Shown here: positions 24,726 through 31,636 of the stretch, piece after piece
Layout of the letters: every line of letters starts with the position of its first letter
Numbering within the stretch: position 1 is the stretch's first letter
DNA from: Planctomicrobium sp051465645
GTDB taxonomy: Bacteria > Planctomycetota > Planctomycetia > Planctomycetales > Planctomycetaceae
Assembly: GCF_051465645.1 (NCBI RefSeq)
Contig: NZ_CP195790.1
Span: 3,472,001 to 3,536,000 of the forward strand
Reading direction: 5' to 3'
DNA: 64,000 nucleotides
The notes under the pieces: generated by a model
Seen by the model: only the letters and a program-made list of their open reading frames with translations
Databases searched by the model: none
What the model was told of the DNA's origin: nothing
Made by a program: the position numbers and the translations under genes

Positions 24726-24878
24726 TCGAGCGACGTGTCAGGTCCATGCTCTCAAAGAGCACTCGCCGACCCCAAAAAGCTTGCAGATCCACGGTCCACT
24801 TCTCACCGGTCGGCCGTTAAAATGAATCGTGGCCGGACTCTCTTTCTCTCTATGAGCGGGCTGTGATCGGAGATTCCC

Positions 24879-26369
24879 ATGAAGCAATACGTCGCACTGG
24901 CACGAGTCAGCAGTCGGGAACAGGAACGCGAAGGCTTTTCACTGGAAGTCCAGGAAGATGCTCTGAAACGCTACGCCGAGCAGCACGGCGGGAAGATCGT
25001 GCGGCTATTCAAGATCGCCGAGACGGCCAGCAAGACGGACGAACGCCGGGCGTTCCGCGAGCTGGTCACGTTCGCGAAGAAGAACGCTCCGGGTCTTGAT
25101 GGCCTGCTGTTCTACAAGGTGGACCGGGCGGCCCGAAACCTGTTCGATTACGTCGAACTGGAGCGGCTCGAATCGGAATACGGTGTCCCGTTCATTTCCG
25201 TGTCACAGCCGACCGACAGCAACCCGGCCGGTCGCATGATGCGGCGAACACTCGCCAACATGGCGAGCTTCTACACCGAACAGCAGTCACTCGATGTTCG
25301 TGAAGGCTTGGAACGCCGTATCCGGGAAGGCTGGTTTGTGGGCAAGGCCCCCTACGGTTACCGCAACATCCGCAAGAACGGACGCGGCATCGTGGAGATC
25401 GATCCCGAGACTGGCCCCAACGTCAGCCGGATCTTTGAACTCTTCGCCTTTCACAACCACACGCTCGACAGCCTCTCCGAGAAGCTCTCGAAAGAACACC
25501 GCAAGTTTCGGCCCACTGCTTCGAAGTTTCCGAGAAGCTCACTGCATTCGATTCTTCGCGACCGAGCCTACATCGGCGAGATCGAGTTTCGCGGCCACTG
25601 GTATCCCGGCAAGCACGAACCGCTGACCGATCGGGCGACCTGGGATCGCGTACAAGTTCTGCTGGGAGGACATGTCTACCAATCGCACGAACTGACGTAT
25701 GCCAGCGAACGCATCGTCTGCGGCCACTGCGGTCATCCCATCACCGGCGAAAAGAAGACGAAACGCACAGCCGCCGGTGAGCGGCAATACGTCTACTACC
25801 GCTGCACGTACTACAACGTCCAAGGCCATCCCCGGACCCGCGTCACCGAGGCGGAGCTGGATCGGCAGATGCTTGCGATCTTCGACAAGATGCGGATCGA
25901 GAATGAAGAAGTTCGCGACTGGGTGCGGACCGTCCTGCGGTCTCAGACCAAGGACGCCCAGGCGGAATCGCTCGCGCAGCGGGCCGAGTTACAGCGTCAG
26001 ATGAGCCTCGCGATCGCTCAGCAGAACCGCTTGGTGGACATGCGGCTCGATGATGAAATCGACCTCAACATCTTCGCCGCCAAGCAGACGGAATTGCGGG
26101 ACCGAATCGCCAACCTGAAACTGCAACTGGACGTCGTGGACCGCTCGCACGACGAAATGAGCGATTTGGCGGTGAAAGTTTTTGAACTCTCACAAGCCTT
26201 GAGCCACAAATGGCTTACAGCCGACTACGCCATCAAACGTCGGATCATGGAAATCGTCTTTTTGAACTGCCGACTCGATGACGCAACTCTTTGCCCTGAA
26301 ATAAGAAAGCCCTTCGACGTCATCGCCGAAGGGCTTCTTGTCCAATCAAGTCGGGGTGATGAGATTTGA
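24879..26369 (+). CDS. Large serine recombinase
   Basis: 496 residues. Resolvase-type catalytic domain at 1-140 (ALARVSSREQEREGFSLE, nucleophile Ser11), Recombinase domain (LDSLSEKLSKEHRKFRPTAS), a zinc ribbon CGHCGHPITGEKK ... YRCTYY around 280-310, and a coiled coil after 350. This is the layout of phage-type integrases and ICE recombinases that integrate or excise DNA with a directionality factor. The gene is intact. A second, tyrosine-type recombinase lies at 33.4 kb, so this gene may be from a nested element. Confidence 0.9.
   Translation: MKQYVALARVSSREQEREGFSLEVQEDALKRYAEQHGGKIVRLFKIAETASKTDERRAFRELVTFAKKNAPGLDGLLFYKVDRAARNLFDYVELERLESEYGVPFISVSQPTDSNPAGRMMRRTLANMASFYTEQQSLDVREGLERRIREGWFVGKAPYGYRNIRKNGRGIVEIDPETGPNVSRIFELFAFHNHTLDSLSEKLSKEHRKFRPTASKFPRSSLHSILRDRAYIGEIEFRGHWYPGKHEPLTDRATWDRVQVLLGGHVYQSHELTYASERIVCGHCGHPITGEKKTKRTAAGERQYVYYRCTYYNVQGHPRTRVTEAELDRQMLAIFDKMRIENEEVRDWVRTVLRSQTKDAQAESLAQRAELQRQMSLAIAQQNRLVDMRLDDEIDLNIFAAKQTELRDRIANLKLQLDVVDRSHDEMSDLAVKVFELSQALSHKWLTADYAIKRRIMEIVFLNCRLDDATLCPEIRKPFDVIAEGLLVQSSRGDEI
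26307..26336 (+). terminator. Hairpin inside the 3' end of the serine recombinase gene
   Basis: A perfect 10-bp inverted repeat AAGCCCTTCG / CGAAGGGCTT with a 10-base loop lies 33 bases before the stop codon and is followed by CTTG rather than a T-run. It could reduce read-through or be chance; it is not a classic terminator. Confidence 0.35.
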
Positions 26370-26663
26370 ACCGGCACGGAGGATCAGGTCGCATTCAAAC
26401 GACATCCCTAGCAGCTGAAAATGCGATCAAAGAATCTCAAGTGTCCTCTGAAGAGGACCTCTGGAAAACCTTATTCGCATTATAACTCCGTAAACAGCTT
26501 TGCAGTTATTGTTTACGCCTTAGATGAGATAGGTTTTGCTTATGTTTTTCAGGAAAAACTGATTCTGCGATCTCGAAATTGCATGAGCCAGTTTCACAAC
26601 CTTTGGGATACTGAACAGGATTGGCAAGGAATGTGCCAATGAGCAGGGTGAAAGGAGATACTC
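26370..26663. other. Spacer between the serine recombinase and the transposase remnant
   Basis: About 290 bases with no supported gene. It is visibly more A+T-rich than its flanks from about 26450, which suggests a separate origin. An attachment site for the serine recombinase could lie here. Confidence 0.3.
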
Positions 26664-27534
26664 ATGCTCATCGCCCTGTCGAAATGGCCGACAATACGTC
26701 GGCCGAACAAGACAGGGTCCAGAACGGCCCCAAAACCCTTTCTCTCTGATGCACAATGGCTTCTGATCGTGGATCTGTTTCCAGACCCGCCGATCGGCCC
26801 GCGAGGCGGACGACCTTGGCGATCGTCCCGCGAGTGCCTGGAAGGCGTGCTTTGGGTACTGATTACAGGAGCCCGTTGGAAAGCCCTGTCATTCTGAATG
26901 GGCCAGAACGGTACCCATCTCCAGCCACCTGTTGGCGTCGCCATCGAGATTGGACTCGCAATGGCATTTTTCGGACAGCCTGGGATCGGCTGCTAAGCAA
27001 ACTGCTCCAGTGACGTGGCATTGACTGGGAAGAGGCGATCGGTGATGGCTCGTTTGCACGGGCAAAAAAAGGGGTGACGACGTGGGACGTTGTCATCGTG
27101 GAAACGGAACCCGCATCCTCCTGCTGACAGATGGAAATGGGACACCCCTTTCGGCTTACACGACCGCTGCCAACCATAGCGAAGTGACCACGATCCAGAC
27201 GCTGGTCGACCAGTGTCCGCCGCACGGTAAACCGCGTCGGCTGCTGTACGATAAAGCCGCCGACGCCGATTGGCTGCGAGAGCATCTTCAGTCTCGTGGG
27301 ATCGAACTCATCTGCCCACACCGGGAGAGGAGGAAAAGGCCTCGACTGCAGGATGGCCGGTCGCTCCGTCGCTACGATCACGTCGAATCTTCCCAGGCAG
27401 TGGATTTCATCTCGGGATTAAATTCTGCGTTCGGAAAGCAGTCCGCGTGCCCTTCCGGTGCGGTTGTTATCGACCGGTCATCTCCGCAGGAGACGAGCGC
27501 TAAATATCGGGCTGATTGGTGGCATAATAGATGA
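26664..27534 (+). pseudogene. Decayed IS5-family transposase
   Basis: Pieces of one transposase lie in at least three frames: PFLSDAQWLLIVDLFPDPP to VLWVLITGARWKAL (stop at 26897), YPSPATCWRRHRDWTRNGIF (stop at 27013), GIDWEEAIGDGSFARAKKG, and TRILLLTDGNGTPLSAYTTA to LLYDKAADADWLREHL and IELICPHR. The first and second DDE aspartates are recognisable (GDGSF; LLYDKAADAD), but after RRYDH the C-terminus with the catalytic Glu is lost. Terminal inverted repeats were not identified, so the element boundaries are open. Clearly inactive. Confidence 0.85.
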
Positions 27535-27824
27535 TGTAGGAATGAGAAGAAAAAGGAGAAATAGGAATTGAAGTGCCGTTGGCCGGCACATGGAGCAGCA
27601 TCCAGGCGGCCTTTCGTTCGGCCTCCGCTGCTCCGTCTGCGTCGCGCTAAATTCAGGGCCTAAACGTGTCATAATACATGATGCGAATCGCATTGCATCG
27701 AGAGTGATCCGGAGCTTTCCATTCCCCCCGACAGAGAGGACCAATCCGCGTCCTGTCTGCCGTTTTTTTTCTGGGATGCACCGGATCGTCTGTTCCCTCT
27801 GCCTGCTGCTTGAAAGGCCCCACC

Positions 27825-28118
27825 ATGCCCCCTGATTCCACTGCTGTCCGTGCCCCCCGATTCCCGTTAGGTCAGATCGTCGGTACTCCCGGCGTTCTGG
27901 AGATGCTCACCCCCGCCGAGGTCCAGCACGCCCTCGCCCGGCATCAGTCTGGTGACTGGGGAGACTGCGACCCGGCTGATGCCGCCGCCAATGATCAGTC
28001 GCTCCTCGACAATGAGCGGTTACTGTCGGTCTACCACTCCGCTGCCGGTGTCCGCTTCTGGATCATCACCGAAGCGGACCGCTCCGTCACCACCCTGCTC
28101 CTGCCTGAGGAGTACTGA
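27825..28118 (+). CDS. 'Plasmid related protein' family member (canonical copy)
   Basis: 97 residues from the ATG at 27825 (GAAAGG upstream). It matches the usual form of this plasmid family: FPLGQIVGTPGVLEML, AEVQHALARHQSGDWGDCD, and RFWIITEADRSVTTLLLPEE at the end. The 22502 and 22886 genes are diverged relatives. It is followed by a rho-independent terminator and then by the small genes leading into the ubiquitin-like operon. The function of the family is not known. Confidence 0.75.
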   Translation: MPPDSTAVRAPRFPLGQIVGTPGVLEMLTPAEVQHALARHQSGDWGDCDPADAAANDQSLLDNERLLSVYHSAAGVRFWIITEADRSVTTLLLPEEY

Positions 28119-28148
28119 AGGTGTTCGAAGTCCCTGCTGCATGTCACG

Positions 28149-28171
28149 ACTCCCCGCCTGGGGAGTTTTTT
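28149..28171 (+). terminator. Rho-independent terminator after the plasmid-related gene
   Basis: ACTCCCC (28149-28155), loop GCCT, GGGGAGT (28160-28166), then a run of six T. It separates the plasmid-related gene from the downstream operon, so the latter probably has its own promoter near 28170-28200. Confidence 0.8.
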
Positions 28172-28207
28172 GTTGCGCTCACCACATTTTCACAAGGAAC
28201 CTGTCTC

Positions 28208-28405
28208 ATGCGTCAACGTGATCTCAACCGCTCCATCGCCCGTACCACCGGAGAGAGCGTCACCACCATCTCCCGGATGGGCTTCGTCCCGCTGCTGCCG
28301 GAACCGATCCAGCGGGAACCCCGGTTCCTCGACTGGGATCAGCTGGACCTGCTCCGGAATGGAGGAGCTCTTGCTCATCGCCCGTTCCGGTACCGCCGCT
28401 CCTGA
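28208..28405 (+). CDS. Small conserved protein upstream of the ubiquitin-like operon
   Basis: 65 residues, ATG at 28208 (AAGGAAC upstream). The start RQRDLNRSIARTTGESVTTI and FVPLLPEPIQREPRFLDWD resembles a short plasmid protein with a helix-turn-helix-like beginning. It is 13 bases before the next small gene. Function unknown; it may be a regulator because of the short helical N-terminus. Confidence 0.6.
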   Translation: MRQRDLNRSIARTTGESVTTISRMGFVPLLPEPIQREPRFLDWDQLDLLRNGGALAHRPFRYRRS

Positions 28406-28418
28406 CCAGAAAGGACCT

Positions 28419-28583
28419 ATGTCCGCTCGACAGAAATTGAATGTCGCCACGGTGAATGGCTGCCTGCTCGTGGCCGGTACGGTGGCTTACCTCGCCCAGT
28501 CCTGGACGCTGTTCGCAGGCCTGCTGCTCCTCCTGCTGCTGAGTGCCATCGGCACCGGCGGCATCCGCTTCCGCCGTCACTAG
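28419..28583 (+). CDS. Very small membrane protein
   Basis: 54 residues, ATG at 28419 with AAAGGACCT upstream. Two hydrophobic helices are likely (VNGCLLVAGTVAYLAQSW and LFAGLLLLLLLSAIGTGGI) with a basic end (RFRRH). Its TAG stop begins the hairpin of conserved element copy B. It lies directly before the ubiquitin-like operon and may belong to it. Confidence 0.6.
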   Translation: MSARQKLNVATVNGCLLVAGTVAYLAQSWTLFAGLLLLLLLSAIGTGGIRFRRH

Positions 28584-28660
28584 AGCAGCTTGCTCTACCG
28601 GGTGCCCGCGCAGCGGCCGTTTCGACTGATGACACGCAACTCGCCGCGTGGCGGAAGCGT
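28580..28660 (+). promoter_or_regulatory. Conserved structured intergenic element, copy B
   Basis: Same layout as copy A at 17811: hairpin AGAGCAGCTTGCTCT (28582-28596), 9 bases, CCGCGCAGCG (28606-28615), 20 bases, GCAACTCGCCGCGTG (28636-28650). The A-to-G change in the hairpin arm turns an A-U into a G-U pair, so pairing is kept. It starts in the preceding gene's TAG stop and ends 46 bases before the ubiquitin-like gene. Confidence 0.7.
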
Positions 28661-28705
28661 GTCTTCTCAATCCCCTTTCCCTGTTCTTTTGAAGAAAGCC
28701 CTTTC

Positions 28706-28951
28706 ATGAAGATCCTGTTTCTCAACAACGATGGCGGCGGTTTCGCCGACCACATCGACATTGCTCCCGAGACCACGCTCGCCCAGCTGTTCTCCGATCG
28801 TCTCCCCCATGCCTCTCCAGGCGACTACCTGATTCGTGTCAACCGCCAGCCTGCCCCGTCGGACTATGTCCTGCAGCCGGGCGACCGCGTCTCCCTCACT
28901 CCCACCCGCATCGAAGGGGCCCTGTCGGGCCTCGTTCGGAACGCCTGCTAA
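28706..28951 (+). CDS. Ubiquitin-like beta-grasp protein (conjugation substrate)
   Basis: 81 residues, ATG at 28706 (GAAAG upstream). The sequence MKILFLNNDGGGFADHIDI, a helix TLAQLFSDRL, the strand DYLIRVNRQPAPSDYVLQPG and DRVSLTPTRIEG give the beta-grasp order of ThiS/MoaD/ubiquitin. The expected C-terminal tail is TRIEGALSGLVRNAC: there is no Gly-Gly end, but an internal EG (and SG) could become the reactive C-terminus after trimming by the JAB protease two genes downstream. It heads the E2-RING, JAB and E1 genes, so it is called the modifier of a bacterial ubiquitin-like conjugation system. The fold call is from pattern alone. Confidence 0.78.
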   Translation: MKILFLNNDGGGFADHIDIAPETTLAQLFSDRLPHASPGDYLIRVNRQPAPSDYVLQPGDRVSLTPTRIEGALSGLVRNAC

Positions 28952-29019
28952 CTACGGTACCGGACAGGCAGTCGGTCCCGGACCGGCTGCCTATTCTTTG
29001 AACAGCCAGGAGAGTCCTC

Positions 29020-30096
29020 ATGCAACACATCAACCGCACCCGACTGCGGGTGGCGTGTGCCTTGCACCAGCACTATGAATACAGTTCCCGCGAACCAACC
29101 GCTCCTGATCCTCCCACCGAGCACTGGCAGCGACTCGCGACGCTCTGGCGTCAGCTGCAGCTCTGTGAGCGACGGTCCCTGCCGGCCACTCAGGAACGGC
29201 TTCGGGAACATTACCTGCAGACGCTCGAGATGCTCGGCTCCCGCTGTCGGGCGCTGGTTGCTCTCAGTCAGACTTCACTCCGCTCCCCACCTCCCCCACT
29301 GCGGTCGCTGTACGAAGAACTGGTGGCGCTGGAACAGGAGTTTCCCGAAGTCCGATATGAGATCGCTGAGAAAACGGTGAGCATCATCACCGAGCCGGTG
29401 ATCCTTGAAGGGATCGAACTGGGCCCCTTCGAGATCCGGCTCGACTGGACCCAACTGTCCCTCACTCACCCCTACGAAGTTCTGGCACTGGAACCGCATC
29501 CTGCCGGAGACTCCCCCGGAACCACCCACCCGCATGTCCATGACCGCATCCTCTGTGAAGGGGAGGCCCGCGAAGCGATCCGGCTCGCGCTCGATCAGGG
29601 ACGACTGGGAGATGTCGGTCTCCTGATCAACCAAGTGCTGCACACTTACAACCCCGGCAGTGCCTACACCAAGCTCGTCGACTGGGACGGTGTCCTCTGT
29701 GCCGACTGCGTTGGGACCTTTCCGGCCGAAGACCTCACGCCCTGCGTGGGGTGTGAGCAGAGTTCCTGTCCGGACTGCTGCTCCTCCTGTCGGGAGTGTG
29801 GTGACTCTCTCTGCTCTGCCTGCGAACAACGCTGCACCGACTGTCAGGAACCGCACTGTGCGGGGTGCCTGGAATCGTGTGCCGACTGTGGCCAAGAAGT
29901 CTGTCCTTCCTGTCGGACGGACGCTCTCTGCGGCCCTTGCCATGACCTGCAACAGGATCCTGAAGATGACGAAACAGACCTTCCGTACCAAACGCCTGCT
30001 CCGCCGCCACCTCCGTCGGCCCCGGGGGAGACGGTCCCCACGCCCGACCCTGACCTTCACCCCCACCGCCTGGGCCAAACTCCACTGCCTGCGTGA
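29020..30096 (+). CDS. E2-like conjugating enzyme fused to a cysteine-rich RING/treble-clef-like domain
   Basis: 358 residues, ATG at 29020 with CCAGGAGAG upstream. Residues 1-100 are helical. Residues about 105-225 resemble bacterial E2/UBC domains: PYEVLALEPHPAGD, then THPHVHDRILCEGEA with the candidate catalytic Cys179, and the helix GRLGDVGLLINQVLHTYNPG. Residues 227-307 hold 21 cysteines mostly as CxxC pairs (C227, C230, C242, C245 through C304, C307), a RING-like or stacked treble-clef zinc module that would act as a built-in E3. The last 45 residues are proline-rich and are encoded in the overlap with the JAB gene. The E2-E3 reading is inferred; the cysteine pattern and HPH-LC motif are seen directly. 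Confidence 0.75.
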   Translation: MQHINRTRLRVACALHQHYEYSSREPTAPDPPTEHWQRLATLWRQLQLCERRSLPATQERLREHYLQTLEMLGSRCRALVALSQTSLRSPPPPLRSLYEELVALEQEFPEVRYEIAEKTVSIITEPVILEGIELGPFEIRLDWTQLSLTHPYEVLALEPHPAGDSPGTTHPHVHDRILCEGEAREAIRLALDQGRLGDVGLLINQVLHTYNPGSAYTKLVDWDGVLCADCVGTFPAEDLTPCVGCEQSSCPDCCSSCRECGDSLCSACEQRCTDCQEPHCAGCLESCADCGQEVCPSCRTDALCGPCHDLQQDPEDDETDLPYQTPAPPPPPSAPGETVPTPDPDLHPHRLGQTPLPA

Positions 30097-30619
30097 TCTC
30101 GGACCGACAGAAGTCGGAGGCTTCGGGATCACGGACCCTGACCAGAGTCTCTGTGTCCAAGACATCCAGCTGGTGCAGCAGCGGTGCACCAGCGTCACCG
30201 TCAAGTTCGACGACACCGCTGTCGCCGAGTTCTTTGAGGCGCAGGTCGACCAGGGACGCCGTCCCGACCAGTTCGGCCGGATCTGGATTCACACCCATCC
30301 CGGTGACTGTCCGCGGCCCAGCGCCGTTGACCGGCGGACGTTCCAACGCTGCTTCGGGCGCTGTGACTGGGCGGTGATGTTCATCCTCGCCCGGGGAGGG
30401 GCCACCTTCGCCGAGCTGCACTGGCAACGGGGAGGTCCCGCCCGACTCCCGCTGCAGGTTGCAGTGGATTTCGCGCGTCCCTTCCCGGCAGCGGACTTCC
30501 CCCAGTGGGAACAGGAGTACTGCGACGCCGTGCAGGAAGAGGATTTGTTCCTCGACAGACCAGAACCGCCGTTCGAGGAGTTCTTCACGAACGACCTGTT
30601 CGAAACCGCTGCGATTTGA
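29966..30619 (+). CDS. JAB/JAMM metalloprotease (deubiquitinase-like)
   Basis: 217 residues from the ATG at 29966, chosen because AGGATCCTGAAG precedes it; an ATG at 29942 lacks a ribosome site. The N-terminal 28 residues are arginine-rich and lie inside the preceding gene in another frame (131-base overlap). The complete JAMM motif is visible: Glu49 in TEVGGFG, then H109-x-H111-x7-S119-x2-D122 in HTHPGDCPRPSAVD. Enzymes of this kind cut ubiquitin-like proteins from targets or trim their C-termini; here it probably matures the 81-residue modifier. It is separated from the E1 gene by a long hairpin. Confidence 0.85.
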   Translation: MTKQTFRTKRLLRRHLRRPRGRRSPRPTLTFTPTAWAKLHCLRDLGPTEVGGFGITDPDQSLCVQDIQLVQQRCTSVTVKFDDTAVAEFFEAQVDQGRRPDQFGRIWIHTHPGDCPRPSAVDRRTFQRCFGRCDWAVMFILARGGATFAELHWQRGGPARLPLQVAVDFARPFPAADFPQWEQEYCDAVQEEDLFLDRPEPPFEEFFTNDLFETAAI

Positions 30620-30643
30620 TTCCTTCACATCACTCACTCATCA

Positions 30644-30681
30644 CCGCCTCATCCGGGAGAATTCTCTCCTGGATGAGGCGG
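30644..30681 (+). terminator. Long hairpin between the JAB and E1 genes
   Basis: CCGCCTCATCC (30644-30654) pairs with GGATGAGGCGG (30671-30681), and the inner GGGAGA / TCTCCT continues the stem, giving 17 base pairs with one G-U and a four-base loop ATTC. The downstream run is short (TCAGTCTTT), so it may attenuate or stabilise the message rather than stop transcription. The E1 start follows after 22 bases. Confidence 0.55.
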
Positions 30682-30703
30682 TCAGTCTTTGGAAAGGCCT
30701 CTC

Positions 30704-31354
30704 ATGACAGATCGTTTCCTGCGGCAGCAGGATCTGGTCCCCCTCACCCGACTCCAGTGCCTCAGTCTCACCGTCATCGGGGTCGGTGCCATCGGCCGAC
30801 AGGTTGCCCTGCAGCTGGCCGCCAGCGGGGCCCGCCGTATTCAGCTAATTGACCCCGACCATGTCGAGCCCACCAACATCACCACCCAGGGGTACTTCCA
30901 GGAAGATCTGGGCTCCCTCAAGGTCGATGCCACTGCCGCCCTCCTCTGGCGGATCGATCCCCAGCTCCATGTCGAGACGGTGGCCGATCGTTTCCGCTCC
31001 CGTCAGGAGACCGGCACCGTCGTCTTCTGCTGCGTCGATTCGATCAGCGCCCGCGCGGCCATCTGGCGGAGCCGCCAGCATCAGGTCGAGTTCTGGGGCG
31101 ATGGCCGTATGCTCGGCGAAGTCCTGCGAATCCTCACCGCCACGGATGAATCTTCCCGACAGCACTACGCCACCACCCTGTTCCCCCAGGCTCAGGCCCA
31201 GTCCGGCAGCTGCACCTCCCGCAGCACGATCTATTGCGCCAGCCTCGCCGCCGCCCTGATGGTTCACCAGTTCACAAGATGGCTCAGACACCTCCCCAAC
31301 GACCAAGACCTCACCCTCAACCTCCTCGCCAGCGAACTGACGATTGGGGATTAG
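30704..31354 (+). CDS. E1-like ThiF/MoeB-family adenylyltransferase
   Basis: 216 residues from the ATG at 30704 (GGAAAGG upstream). The nucleotide-binding loop is VIGVGAIGRQVA (24-35), followed by LIDPDHVEPTN with D50, D52 and N58 as in ThiF/MoeB and E1 enzymes. A candidate catalytic cysteine is C170 in GSCTSRSTIYCAS. The CxxC zinc pairs of MoeB are absent. It would adenylate the C-terminus of the ubiquitin-like protein and pass it to the E2-like enzyme. The PRTRC plasmid cassette also combines a ThiF protein with a JAB protein and a small Ub-like protein; this operon may be a relative, but the E2-RING protein sets it apart. Confidence 0.85.
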   Translation: MTDRFLRQQDLVPLTRLQCLSLTVIGVGAIGRQVALQLAASGARRIQLIDPDHVEPTNITTQGYFQEDLGSLKVDATAALLWRIDPQLHVETVADRFRSRQETGTVVFCCVDSISARAAIWRSRQHQVEFWGDGRMLGEVLRILTATDESSRQHYATTLFPQAQAQSGSCTSRSTIYCASLAAALMVHQFTRWLRHLPNDQDLTLNLLASELTIGD

Positions 31355-31636
31355 ATCCATGAGCCCCATAATTGAATAGATACCGAGGTAGGAGAGAACG
31401 GAGTCAAACCACCCGTCATCAACCGAGGGTATCATCAATCAGAGAAGCCCGCTCGGAATTGATCGCCACCACTTCGAATCAACCTGAATGAAATAGACTG
31501 CCACATTGATAACTCATCCGCAAGTTGAGGCGACGCGGTTCAACATCGAGGTACGCAATGACCTGAAAAACAATCATTCATCATCGTCCAATACTCCCAA
31601 TACTTTTGTGCAACCAGTGGCAGGAACTCCCTGAAC

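Noticed and set aside
26364..26395. GATGAGATTTGAACCGGCACGG looked like a tRNA 3' arm or attachment fragment
   Set aside because: Only part of a T-arm-like sequence is present, with no acceptor pairing; a chance match is likely.
28616..28655. CTGATGA followed by a short hairpin in the conserved element suggested a hammerhead ribozyme core
   Set aside because: The GAAA that must follow stem II is absent and copy A does not keep CTGATGA with the same pairing.
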